64,000 bases of DNA, from NCBI GenBank assembly GCA_947498765.1, contig CANMLG010000017.1, forward strand, positions 1 through 64,000, read 5' to 3'. Under the pieces are notes generated by a model. It was not told the origin of the DNA, did not search any database, and saw only the letters and a list, made by a program, of their open reading frames with translations. The number at the start of each line of letters is the position of its first letter. Within the stretch, counting starts at the first letter, position 1. Position numbers and translations under genes: made by a program. Of the stretch, positions 8,514-17,878 are shown piece by piece. The DNA is from an uncultured Aquimarina sp. (lineage in GTDB: Bacteria; Bacteroidota; Bacteroidia; Flavobacteriales; Flavobacteriaceae).

Positions 8514-10379
8514 ATGAGAAAACTCCTTTTACTTATCATAATTTTGCTTACAGCCATAGGATTTACAGCTCGTTTATTCTATTTGCAAATTTATGACACC
8601 TCATACGAAAACTTATCCAGAAATAACGCTGTCAAAATTTTATATGACTACCCTCAACGTGGTTATTTGTTTGATCGCAATAACAAACTACTTGTAGCCA
8701 ACCAACCTTCTTATGATGTAATGGCAATCCCTAGAGAAATCAAAGCTTTTGACACACTTGAATTCTGTAAAATTCTAAACATTACTAAAGAAAAACTACT
8801 AAAACAGCTCAACAAAGCTCAAAGATATTCAAGGCAATTACCCTCAGTAATTGTTCCTCAACTTACCAAAAGTGAATATGCTTATTTACAAGAAAAAATG
8901 TGGAAATATGAAGGTTTTTATATTCAAAAACGTTCGTTACGCGATTACAAAACTAATACCGCAGCTAATGTATTAGGTTTTATCGGCGAAGTAAATAATC
9001 GAATTATTAAAAAACAACCTTACTACAGGTCTGGAGACCTTATCGGGAAGCAAGGAATTGAAAGTGCTTACGAAAAAGAATTACGTGGCATAAAAGGAGT
9101 AAAATACATTCAAAAAGATCGATTAAATCGTGAAATGGGCTCCTATAAAGAAGGCAAACTAGATACTCTCCCTGTACGTGGTAAAGATTTACATTTAACT
9201 ATTGATATTGAATTACAGGAATACGGAAAAAAATTAATGCAAAATAAACGCGGAGGTATTGTTGCTCTTGAACCCTCAAGTGGCGAAATACTAGCTTTAA
9301 TTACCGCTCCAAGTTATGATCCCGATTTATTAGTAGGCCGAAAACGATCTGCCAATTACACAAAAATGTATTATGACACGATTCAAAAACCTCTTTATGA
9401 CAGAGGCTTACTTGCCGAATACCCTCCAGGATCTCCTTTTAAAACTATAAATGCACTAATTGCTCTGGAAGAAGGCGTAATTAGTCCCGAAGATCGTTTT
9501 TCATGTCATCATGGGTATATTTATGGCAGTAGAGGACGAAAAATGGGATGCCACTCTCATCCCAGTCCCGTAAACATGACTAAAGGTATTGCTGTTTCAT
9601 GCAATTCCTATTTTGCTCAAGTGTATCGTAAAATCATCGAAAAATATGAACCTCCGCAAAAAGGCTTAGATAACTGGCGTAAACACCTAGAAAGCTTTGG
9701 CTTTGGAAATTTCCTTGGATACGACCTTCCTCCCGGTAGGCCTGGACGGATTCCTAGCGCCGCTTATTATGACAAAGTATATCCTGCCAAAAATTGGAGA
9801 GCTACTACCACCCTTTCAAATGCCATTGGACAAGGCGAAGTCGTAACTACCCCAATACAACTAGCAAATATGACCGCAGCAATAGCCAATCGAGGTTTTT
9901 ATTACACCCCTCACATGATCAAAAAAATTGATAATAACACCATATCAACTCCAAAATTTACAACAAAAAAACACACCACAATTAGCCCTATACACTTTGA
10001 GAAAGTAATTGAAGGCATGGAGCAAGTATTTACCAAAGGTACAGCTAGCTTTTTACAGGTACCAGGAATCTCAATTTGTGGAAAAACTGGTACAGCTGAA
10101 AATTTCACTAAAATTGACGGAATACGAACCCAACTAACCGATCATTCTATTTTTATTGCATTTGCACCTATAGACAAGCCTAAAATTGCTTTAGCTGTTT
10201 TTGTAGAAAATGGATATTGGGGAGCACGATATGCTGGTAGAATTTCCAGCCTAATGATTGAAAAATACATAAAAAAAGAAATCACCTTAAAACGTATGGA
10301 AGATTGGGTTTTAAATCATAGTTTAGAGGAAGAATACGCAAAACCCTATAGCGGAAAACCCTTTAAAATTAACCAATAA
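8514..10379 (+). CDS. mrdA: Penicillin-binding protein 2 (elongasome transpeptidase)
   Basis: 621 residues: N-terminal membrane helix (about 3-22), non-catalytic dimerisation domain, and transpeptidase domain from about 240. Catalytic motifs are in order: SPFK (S307, K310; most relatives have STFK), SCN (S362-N364) and KTG (524-526). It cross-links peptidoglycan during lateral growth, working with the glycosyltransferase RodA encoded 1 nt downstream. Beta-lactam target. SPFK keeps both catalytic residues, so activity should be intact. Confidence 0.96.
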   Translation: MRKLLLLIIILLTAIGFTARLFYLQIYDTSYENLSRNNAVKILYDYPQRGYLFDRNNKLLVANQPSYDVMAIPREIKAFDTLEFCKILNITKEKLLKQLNKAQRYSRQLPSVIVPQLTKSEYAYLQEKMWKYEGFYIQKRSLRDYKTNTAANVLGFIGEVNNRIIKKQPYYRSGDLIGKQGIESAYEKELRGIKGVKYIQKDRLNREMGSYKEGKLDTLPVRGKDLHLTIDIELQEYGKKLMQNKRGGIVALEPSSGEILALITAPSYDPDLLVGRKRSANYTKMYYDTIQKPLYDRGLLAEYPPGSPFKTINALIALEEGVISPEDRFSCHHGYIYGSRGRKMGCHSHPSPVNMTKGIAVSCNSYFAQVYRKIIEKYEPPQKGLDNWRKHLESFGFGNFLGYDLPPGRPGRIPSAAYYDKVYPAKNWRATTTLSNAIGQGEVVTTPIQLANMTAAIANRGFYYTPHMIKKIDNNTISTPKFTTKKHTTISPIHFEKVIEGMEQVFTKGTASFLQVPGISICGKTGTAENFTKIDGIRTQLTDHSIFIAFAPIDKPKIALAVFVENGYWGARYAGRISSLMIEKYIKKEITLKRMEDWVLNHSLEEEYAKPYSGKPFKINQ

Positions 10380-10380
10380 A

Positions 10381-11637
10381 ATGGCTAAATCAAACCTAGC
10401 AAATATAGATTGGATATCCATACTTGTCTATTTTTTATTAGTTATTTTTGGTTGGATAAACATTTATTCGGCATCTTTAACTGATGATATCACCTCCTAT
10501 TTTGATCTTAATCAACCATATGGAAAACAAGCCTTATGGATAGGACTTAGTTTAGTATTTATCATTATCATTTTAGCCACCGAAAGCAAGTTTTTTGAGC
10601 GTTTTTCCAGTATCATTTACATCATTTCCTTACTGAGTTTACTAGGGCTATTTATTTTTGGAAAAACCATATCTGGCGCCACATCATGGTATGTATTTGG
10701 AGGCATCGGCATACAGCCTTCGGAATTTGCTAAAGCTGCCACTGCATTAGCTTTAGCTAAATACATAAGTGATTTACAAACCAACATGAAACACTTTAAG
10801 CATCAAGCTAAAGCTTTTTTAATTTTAGCCTTACCTGCTCTTTTAATTATGGGGCAACCCGATGCTGGTAGTGCACTTGTATTTACTGCTTTTGTATTTA
10901 CTATGTACAGAGAAGGCATTGCGGGCATATATCTATTTTTAGGCTTTTTAGCTATCAGCGTATTTGTGTTAACACTTCTTTTTAGCGCCTCTACAGTTAT
11001 AATATGCAGTATCATTATAGCCATTTGCACTTACTTTTTTACCAAAAAGAAAAAAAATCTAATCTCTAAATTAGTATTTTATACTATCGGAATAAGTCTG
11101 TTTAGCTTTTCTGTAAACTATGTATTTAACTATGTTTTCAAACAGCATCATCGAGATCGTTTTAACATTGTTTTGGGAAAAGAAGTAGACGCTAAAGGAA
11201 TTGGATACAACACCGATCAAAGTGAAATTGCTATCGGAAGTGGTGGTTGGTTTGGAAAAGGCTGGACCGAAGGCACACAAACAAAAGGAGGCTTTGTCCC
11301 AGAGCAACATACCGATTATATTTTTAGTACCGTAGGTGAAGAATGGGGATTTGCAGGTAGCTTATTCGTTATTATTCTTTTTAGCATTTTAATTATCCGC
11401 GCATTATTTGTTGCCGAAAGACAAAAAAGCCAATTTAATAGGGTGTATTGCTACTCTGTAGCCAGTATACTATTCATTCATTTCTTTGTAAATGTAGGAA
11501 TGGTCATAGGCATTGTACCTACCGTAGGTATACCTCTGCCTTTTTTTAGTTACGGGGGTTCGGGCTTATGGGGATTTACTATGCTTGTTTTTATTATGGT
11601 TAAATTGGATGCTGATCGAATGACTAGTAATTTTTGA
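10381..11637 (+). CDS. rodA: Peptidoglycan glycosyltransferase RodA
   Basis: 418 residues of the SEDS family with about ten membrane helices. Signatures seen: IQPSEFAKAATALALA, the long periplasmic loop with GIGYNTDQSEIAIGSGG, and TDYIFSTVGEEWGF, whose acidic residues belong to the conserved SEDS set, plus FFSYGGSGLWG near the end. RodA polymerises lipid II in complex with PBP2. Its start follows the PBP2 stop by 1 nt. Last gene of the mre operon; only a 6-bp AT palindrome follows, no convincing terminator. Confidence 0.96.
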   Translation: MAKSNLANIDWISILVYFLLVIFGWINIYSASLTDDITSYFDLNQPYGKQALWIGLSLVFIIIILATESKFFERFSSIIYIISLLSLLGLFIFGKTISGATSWYVFGGIGIQPSEFAKAATALALAKYISDLQTNMKHFKHQAKAFLILALPALLIMGQPDAGSALVFTAFVFTMYREGIAGIYLFLGFLAISVFVLTLLFSASTVIICSIIIAICTYFFTKKKKNLISKLVFYTIGISLFSFSVNYVFNYVFKQHHRDRFNIVLGKEVDAKGIGYNTDQSEIAIGSGGWFGKGWTEGTQTKGGFVPEQHTDYIFSTVGEEWGFAGSLFVIILFSILIIRALFVAERQKSQFNRVYCYSVASILFIHFFVNVGMVIGIVPTVGIPLPFFSYGGSGLWGFTMLVFIMVKLDADRMTSNF

Positions 11638-11718
11638 CCAACCACTAATTTCTTAGACAACAATACTTAAGTATTTTGTACATTGGATATTAATAATTCA
11701 ACTTAGTACAACTATCTT

Positions 11719-12603
11719 ATGCACAAACTTAAAATTGACAATTTAACCAAAACTTACCCTAATGGAGTAAAAGCACTTGATCAGATCTCTATTGAAATCA
11801 CCAATGGAATGTTTGGCCTTTTAGGTCCTAACGGAGCTGGAAAATCATCGCTAATGAGAACCTTAGCGACACTACAAAAAGCAGATAGTGGCAGCATCAC
11901 ACTTAATGATATAGATGTTATTAATCAGCCAGAAGCCTTAAGAAAAGTATTGGGTTATTTGCCTCAGGAATTTGGTGTTTATCCAAGAATTACTGCGGCA
12001 CAATTACTTGATCACTTAGCTATTTTAAAAGGGGTTACCAACACTAAAAAGAGAAAAGAATTAGTCAACTACTTATTAGACAAGGTCAATTTATATGAAA
12101 AACGCAACAAAAGCGTAAAAGGGTTTTCTGGGGGAATGAAACAACGCGTTGGCATAGCCCAAGCTTTAATTGGCAACCCAAATTTGATTATAGTTGACGA
12201 GCCTACAGCTGGCTTAGATCCTAGTGAAAGAAATCGATTTTACAATTTATTAGCAGAAGTTGGCGAAGAAGTCATTGTAATCTTATCTACACACATTGTT
12301 GATGATGTAAGAGAGCTATGCACCAAAATGGCTATTATGAATTTGGGTAACATTGTGTATCAAGGAGCACCTCAACATGCCATCAATGACTTGGATGGCA
12401 AAATCTATCAAAAAATTGTATCCCGTGACAGCTTAAAAACCTACGCTGATACCTATACGCTAATTTCTAACAAAATGGTTGGCGGGCAACCTTTAATTCA
12501 TATTTATAGCGAAACAAATCCTTATGAAGGTTTTGAACAAGTTAAACCCAATTTGGAAGATGTATTCTTTTCCAAAATTAATACACAAAACGCTTTAGTT
12601 TAA
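11719..12603 (+). CDS. ABC transporter ATP-binding protein
   Basis: 294 residues. Walker A GPNGAGKSS (36-44), Q-loop region YLPQEFGVYP, signature FSGGMKQR, Walker B NLIIVDEP and the switch His in STHIVDD are all present, so ATP hydrolysis is expected. Sub-type is the ABC-2 export class (multidrug/gliding-like ATPase). It sits 23 nt before the permease-peptidase gene, almost certainly its partner. Substrate unknown. Confidence 0.92.
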   Translation: MHKLKIDNLTKTYPNGVKALDQISIEITNGMFGLLGPNGAGKSSLMRTLATLQKADSGSITLNDIDVINQPEALRKVLGYLPQEFGVYPRITAAQLLDHLAILKGVTNTKKRKELVNYLLDKVNLYEKRNKSVKGFSGGMKQRVGIAQALIGNPNLIIVDEPTAGLDPSERNRFYNLLAEVGEEVIVILSTHIVDDVRELCTKMAIMNLGNIVYQGAPQHAINDLDGKIYQKIVSRDSLKTYADTYTLISNKMVGGQPLIHIYSETNPYEGFEQVKPNLEDVFFSKINTQNALV

Positions 12604-12626
12604 GTTTAACCCTCAACCTTACGATT

Positions 12627-15600
12627 ATGTTTTACACTTTTTTTGCAAAAGAGCTTAAAGCTGCTCTTAAGCAACCCATGATATATATTTTTTTAGCCCT
12701 TATTAGTCTGCTAACATTTGCAGCAGTTGTAAGTAATAATGTTTCCATAGGGGGTGCTGTTGGTAATGTTTATAAAAATGCCCCGCATATTATTAGCATT
12801 TATACTATTATTTTATCCTTTTTTGGACTGCTAACTGCTACCGCTTTTTTTAATAATGCCGCATTACGCGATTATGCAAATAATTTTGACGAAATACTTT
12901 TTAGTGCTCCGCTGTCAAAATCTGGCTATTTCTTTGGACGTTTTTTTGGGGCTTTAGTATTGTCAACTATTCCACTATTGGGTGTTTTTATTGGAATTAT
13001 TATAGGAAGTTACCTAGGACCAATATTTAATTGGATATCACCTGATAGAATAGGCGGCTTTCAAGTCATGACATTTGTAAAAAATTACTTTATTTTTATT
13101 TTACCCAATATGTTTATCGCTGGTGCGATCATATTCGGAATGGCTAACAAATGGAAAAGTACCGTTATTTCATTTGTAGGTTCTTTACTAATAGTGATTG
13201 GTTATAGTGTTTCTTCAAATGTAATTTCTGATCTAGAAAATCAAAGCATTGCTGCTTTGGTAGATGTTTTTGGAATGCAAACCTACATCATACAAACTAA
13301 GTACTACACCGCAATTGAAAAAAACACTTTAAACCCTATTTTTTCTGGATTGCTACTAGTTAATAGAGCCATATGGATTGGTTTTGCTTTTATCATTTTA
13401 CTAACTTCTTTTTTCAGTTTTTCTTTTCATAAAAAAAACAAAAAAGAAAAAGCACTTAAAAAGAAAATTGAAACTTCAAATACTGTTTTTACACTTCCTG
13501 AAATACAACAAACTTTTACAATGCGAACTCATTGGGCGCATTTTAAAAGTTTCTTTTTTATAAATTTTTTGAGCATTTTTAAAAATGTCACCTTTAAAAT
13601 TTTACTCCTATTTAGTCTTATAATTTTAATTTCAAACCTCATTTCTGGTTACGAATACTATGGCTTACAGAGTTACCCAGTAACTTATAAAATAATGGAT
13701 ACCATTAAAAGTGCTGCAATTTTTATATTTATTATAATCATATTTTTTTCAGGTGAATTAATTTGGAGGGATCGTGATTACAAAATTAACGAAGTGATAG
13801 ATGCTACTCCGCATGCTTCTATAATTTCATTAGTTGCCAAAACGCTTTCATTAGTGGCTATAGCCTCTATTTTACGTATATTTTTTATTATCTGCGGTAT
13901 TTTATATCAACTTGCCAAAGGCTATTATCGTATAGATCTTAACACATATATTTTAGATTTTTTGTATGTGGATTTAAGTAGCTACTTTATTTTTAGTGGC
14001 ATAATGATACTCATTCAAGTACTCTGTAAAAACAAGTATATTGGATATTTCATCTCAATTTTATTGCTATTTATATCCGATACCCTACTTTATGTTTTAA
14101 ATATTGAATCTAACATGATGTACATTGGAGGAAGACCTAGTCTTTTGTTTTCTGATATGAATTCATTTGGCCCTTCTCTAAAAAGAGCATTATGGTTCAA
14201 TACGTATTGGTTACTATTATCTACTATATGCTTATCTATTGCTGGTTTATTATGGAATCGCGGAAAAATGGAATCCTTCAAAAACAGAGTATCTGTAGGG
14301 CTAAAGCAGATAAGTACAGGTTACAAAATTTTCTTTTTGGGTATAATTACTACTTGGTTATTTGTTGCTGGATTTGTGTATTACAATACACAGATAGTAA
14401 ACAAAATGCCTACTGCTGATGAAATAGAATTATCACAGGTAGATTATGAAAAAAAATACAAGAAGTTTGAGAAAATTAATTTACCTAAATTAAAAGGCAT
14501 CAATTATTTTGTTGATATTTTTCCCTACAAAAGAAATGTAATTGCTAAAGCAAAAGCTACACTTGCTAATGAATCCAATACTGCAATTGATTCCATTCAT
14601 TTTAATCTTCATCAAAATTGGGAAACCGAAATTCTTATTCCAGATTCGGAATTAGTTTTAGATGACAAAGAACTAGGTTATCAGATTTATAAATTAAACA
14701 AACCCTTACAACCTAATCAAGAAATTCCTATAGAAATTAACGTTAAGTATCTTACCAAAGGTTTTGAAAACAATAATGAATTGACCAGTATTGTTGCCAA
14801 CGGTACTTTTTTAAATAACAGCACTGTATTTCCTAATATTGGTTATTCTTCTGGAGCAGAACTTAGTGATAAAAATACAAGAAAAAAATACGGATTACCC
14901 AAAAAAGAAATCATGCCCAAATTGCAAGCTAATTGTTCTACCCATTGCATGCGTAATTATATTTCTAATGGAACCTCTGATTTTACTTGTATTGAAACAG
15001 TGATATCTACCACAAATGATCAAATTGCTATTGCTCCTGGTACCTTAGTAAAAAAATGGACAGCTAATAACAGGACCTATTTTCATTATCAAATAGATCA
15101 TCCTTCTTTAAATTTTGTATCATTTGTTTCGGGCAAATACAAAATAAAAAAACGGGATTGGAACGGGATTCCCTTAGAAGTGTATTACGATGAAAAACAC
15201 CCGCAAAACTTAGACAAAATGCTAGATGCAGTAGAAAACTCATTAACTTATTATACTAAAAATTTTGGACCTTACATGCATGATCAGTGCCGAATTATTG
15301 AGTTCCCTCGTTACAGTACTTTTGCCCAAGCTTTTCCGGGCACTATGCCCTATTCAGAATCTTTTGGCTTTATTGTCAACTTAGAAGATGAAAATAAAAA
15401 CAATATAGTAGATGCGGTTATTGCCCATGAAATGGCACACCAATGGTGGGCACACCAAGTCATAGGCGCCGATATGCAAGGAGCAACCCTGTTTAGCGAA
15501 GGTTTTTCTGAATATGCCTCGCTGATGGTGATGAAAAAAAAATCAGATACTCCTATGAAAATGCGCGAATTTCTTAAATATGATCACGAACGTTATTTGA

Positions 15601-16211
15601 GAGGTCGAAGCGGAGAATTAAACAAGGAACTCCCTATTTACAAAGTAGAAGCAAATCAACAATACATCCATTACGGAAAAAGTAGTGTTGCATTGTATGC
15701 CTTGCAAGACTATATTGGTGAAGACAAGGTGAACATAGCTATGCGTAATTTTTTAAATGAATTTAAATACAAAAAACCGCCTTATCCAACCTCACTTGAT
15801 TTTTTAGAATATCTAGAACCTCAAGTTCCTGATTCTTTAAATTATTTAGTCACTGATTTATTGAAAACCATAACCTTGTATGATAATAGAATTAAAGAAG
15901 CTACTTATAAAAAAACTAGTAATGGAAAATATCAAATTTCTATGAAAGTAGCTACTAAAAAAATAAGAGTAGATACTATCGGAGTTGAAAAAAGCATTCC
16001 AATAAATGACTGGATCGATCTAGGTGCTTTTGGGGATACAGATGAAAAGAATCTTATTTTTGAAAAACGAGTCAAAATAACAAAACCCGAAATGGATTTT
16101 AGTTTTGAAATAGATACAATACCAGCCAAATTAGCTATAGACCCTAAAAGATTATTAATTGACAGAGTATATAAAGACAACAGCAAAACTGTTGAAGAAA
16201 TTAGCCTATGA
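12627..16211 (+). CDS. ABC-2 permease fused to M1 aminopeptidase
   Basis: 1194 residues. Residues 1-270 and about 310-590 are two ABC-2-type membrane blocks with many helices. From about 600 a periplasmic part begins, and the M1 metallopeptidase domain follows (about 690-1080). The zinc motif HEMAH (934-938) is followed by the third ligand E958 in SEGFSEY, with 19 residues between, one more than the classical HExxH-x18-E. PGTMPYSES sits where other M1 enzymes have GAMEN. The catalytic domain is predicted to face the periplasm. This architecture is a recognised Bacteroidota family of unknown biological role; a transported peptide trimmed on exit is one guess. Paired with the ATPase just upstream. 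Confidence 0.88.
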   Translation: MFYTFFAKELKAALKQPMIYIFLALISLLTFAAVVSNNVSIGGAVGNVYKNAPHIISIYTIILSFFGLLTATAFFNNAALRDYANNFDEILFSAPLSKSGYFFGRFFGALVLSTIPLLGVFIGIIIGSYLGPIFNWISPDRIGGFQVMTFVKNYFIFILPNMFIAGAIIFGMANKWKSTVISFVGSLLIVIGYSVSSNVISDLENQSIAALVDVFGMQTYIIQTKYYTAIEKNTLNPIFSGLLLVNRAIWIGFAFIILLTSFFSFSFHKKNKKEKALKKKIETSNTVFTLPEIQQTFTMRTHWAHFKSFFFINFLSIFKNVTFKILLLFSLIILISNLISGYEYYGLQSYPVTYKIMDTIKSAAIFIFIIIIFFSGELIWRDRDYKINEVIDATPHASIISLVAKTLSLVAIASILRIFFIICGILYQLAKGYYRIDLNTYILDFLYVDLSSYFIFSGIMILIQVLCKNKYIGYFISILLLFISDTLLYVLNIESNMMYIGGRPSLLFSDMNSFGPSLKRALWFNTYWLLLSTICLSIAGLLWNRGKMESFKNRVSVGLKQISTGYKIFFLGIITTWLFVAGFVYYNTQIVNKMPTADEIELSQVDYEKKYKKFEKINLPKLKGINYFVDIFPYKRNVIAKAKATLANESNTAIDSIHFNLHQNWETEILIPDSELVLDDKELGYQIYKLNKPLQPNQEIPIEINVKYLTKGFENNNELTSIVANGTFLNNSTVFPNIGYSSGAELSDKNTRKKYGLPKKEIMPKLQANCSTHCMRNYISNGTSDFTCIETVISTTNDQIAIAPGTLVKKWTANNRTYFHYQIDHPSLNFVSFVSGKYKIKKRDWNGIPLEVYYDEKHPQNLDKMLDAVENSLTYYTKNFGPYMHDQCRIIEFPRYSTFAQAFPGTMPYSESFGFIVNLEDENKNNIVDAVIAHEMAHQWWAHQVIGADMQGATLFSEGFSEYASLMVMKKKSDTPMKMREFLKYDHERYLRGRSGELNKELPIYKVEANQQYIHYGKSSVALYALQDYIGEDKVNIAMRNFLNEFKYKKPPYPTSLDFLEYLEPQVPDSLNYLVTDLLKTITLYDNRIKEATYKKTSNGKYQISMKVATKKIRVDTIGVEKSIPINDWIDLGAFGDTDEKNLIFEKRVKITKPEMDFSFEIDTIPAKLAIDPKRLLIDRVYKDNSKTVEEISL

Positions 16212-16249
16212 TTACATAGAGAATATAGTTAGACACTACTATTCAAAAA

Positions 16250-16296
16250 AAATAAACGACCTGCTTATGAAACACTAAACAGGTCGTTTATTTTTT
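16250..16296. terminator. Bidirectional terminator
   Basis: Perfect 14-bp stem (16250-16263 with 16280-16293), 16-nt loop, A run on the left and T run on the right. It lies between convergent genes and can end both the permease-peptidase transcript and the minus-strand barrel transcript. Confidence 0.85.
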
Positions 16297-16314
16297 ATTA
16301 TTAGCATAAGCTTT

Positions 16315-16878
16315 CTACATAAATCGATAGCCCACCGAAAGTTGGAAGTTAAAATTAAAAGTACGCTCATTACCATCTGCACCTACACGACTAATTCCCG
16401 GTACAAATCGTGCTCCTACACCCCACTCTTCGTCAATTTGATACCAACCTCCAAAAACAAATCCTAAATCAATTGTTCTAATCAAGTCATTAATTCGTCC
16501 TCTACCATCATCAACCCTTGCATTTAAAAGTAATGATGGTTGTATACCAGCCATAGCTTTAAATTTTTCTGCCAATTCATAAGTTGCTAATAATGGAAAG
16601 TCCATATATATAGTCCTAAATCCACCCGAACTCGTTCCTTTTACAGAAAACACATGCAATTCTGGTCGAAACCCAAACCTATTCTGTAGGTCGAACTGAG
16701 CATAAGCTCCTAAATGTAGTCCTATCCTAAGACCATTATTATTCACATCCGCCCCCACAATATTAGTAAAATTAAATCCCCCAATACCGCCTAACTCAAA
16801 AGCTGGAGATGGATTTACTTGAGCTTTTATACTTGCTAAAGACAAAAATGTAATTATATAAAATAAGAAAATACGCAT
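16315..16878 (-). CDS. Outer-membrane beta-barrel protein (PorT-like)
   Basis: 187 residues with a signal peptide (1-19, ending KAQ) and a small eight-strand-type barrel of the outer-membrane-protein beta-barrel family. Alternating strands are clear, for example GLHLGAYAQFDL and FGWRP-like FGFRPELHVF, and the chain ends in the aromatic-Phe/Met signature SVGYRFM. It may be an adhesin-like or structural barrel; function unknown. 46 nt downstream of the nuclease gene on the same strand. Confidence 0.8.
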   Translation of the reverse strand: MRIFLFYIITFLSLASIKAQVNPSPAFELGGIGGFNFTNIVGADVNNNGLRIGLHLGAYAQFDLQNRFGFRPELHVFSVKGTSSGGFRTIYMDFPLLATYELAEKFKAMAGIQPSLLLNARVDDGRGRINDLIRTIDLGFVFGGWYQIDEEWGVGARFVPGISRVGADGNERTFNFNFQLSVGYRFM

Positions 16879-16924
16879 ATTGTTTGTGTTTCACGTATAA
16901 CCTTTATTACATTAATTTATTACA

Positions 16925-17728
16925 TTATAGTAGCCATAAACTTACATTTTTATCTGACTCCAACTTATCCTCAATAGTATCAGGGAGTTTTGAAAAAAAA
17001 TCAAACCCTAATAGAGCCTCTAATGTATCAGTTGTTACTACAAACTGCTTAAGTTTTCGCGAATTTGTATCATGAGGAATTAGAAAAGCAATCATTTTAG
17101 GAGTTCCTTTTCCATATTTCAATAGCACTTTGTAAAAATGAGTAGGCACTGTGACTTGCTCACTACCAATCGCTTTTTTTGACTTCCCAAAAACAGGGCC
17201 AGTGACTACATAAAATTGTTTATCTTTTTTTAGCCAATACCTTACTTTTTTTTCTAAATCATTCCAAACTCCTGAATTAAATGAATGTTTTTGTGGTGAT
17301 ATATTTGATGTTAAAAAAGTTTCGTCGTGGGCTTTTTTATCAAAACGGCGATCTGCCGCAGGGCATAAATGCCCGCGATCATATCCCGAATTTTTGTAAT
17401 TACGCCAACTTGCCGAATTTGTTTTTACCAAAGGATCTACCTGAAAATAAGGTCTTTTAAAATCATTATATGTTGTATGTTTTTTTAGTAATTCATAAGC
17501 TACCCATTCAGCTTGTTCATGCTTTTCATTATAAGAAAGCGAGTAATAAGCATGTTCAACTACCTGACCAGTTGTAGATGTTGGCAAATAATCAAATTGC
17601 TTACCACTTGAATGAACCTTTGTTTCTTCTGTATAATCGTTATAATAATTAGCATCAAGCTTTTTTTCAATAAAATAAAAAGCTGCACTAACAAGAGCTA
17701 AAAGTATAGGATATAAATATTTCTTCAT
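16925..17728 (-). CDS. DNA/RNA non-specific endonuclease (NUC1 family)
   Basis: 267 residues. N-terminal hydrophobic segment (about 4-21) acts as signal or anchor, so the enzyme should act in the periplasm or outside. The beta-beta-alpha-Me active site is visible as SGYDRGHLCPAADRR with catalytic His, followed by the Mg-binding Asn region SNISPQKHSFNSGVWNDLE. It degrades DNA and RNA, probably for nutrient phosphate or nucleotides. A hairpin and a heptamer array separate it from the permease gene upstream. Confidence 0.92.
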   Translation of the reverse strand: MKKYLYPILLALVSAAFYFIEKKLDANYYNDYTEETKVHSSGKQFDYLPTSTTGQVVEHAYYSLSYNEKHEQAEWVAYELLKKHTTYNDFKRPYFQVDPLVKTNSASWRNYKNSGYDRGHLCPAADRRFDKKAHDETFLTSNISPQKHSFNSGVWNDLEKKVRYWLKKDKQFYVVTGPVFGKSKKAIGSEQVTVPTHFYKVLLKYGKGTPKMIAFLIPHDTNSRKLKQFVVTTDTLEALLGFDFFSKLPDTIEDKLESDKNVSLWLL

Positions 17729-17781
17729 TTTGGTTAGCGACTTATAAAAATTAAATAAAACTCGTTTTCAATATCAAGAAT

Positions 17782-17809
17782 TAAAGTTTGTTTTCGAAAA
17801 TAAACTTTA
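17782..17809. repeat. Inverted repeat upstream of the nuclease gene
   Basis: Two abutting 14-nt arms (17782-17795, 17796-17809) are complementary except for one G-U pair. It lies 54 nt before the nuclease start. It could be an operator or a weak terminator for the permease transcript; the T tract is poor. Confidence 0.45.
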
Positions 17810-17831
17810 GCTAACAGAAAAATTACCTCCC

Positions 17832-17873
17832 AACTCATAACCGACAACTGGCAACTGATAACTGACAACTTAT
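17832..17873. repeat. Degenerate heptanucleotide array (AACTGAC family)
   Basis: Six in-phase units: AACTCAT, AACCGAC, AACTGGC, AACTGAT, AACTGAC, AACTTAT. In the mRNA sense the core is AGTT. It begins 5 nt after the stop codon of the minus-strand permease gene. Confidence 0.85.
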
Positions 17874-17878
17874 TAATA

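Noticed and set aside
16884-17075. Plus-strand 63-codon frame near the nuclease 3' end
   Set aside because: Antisense to the nuclease gene and without signal, domain or promoter.
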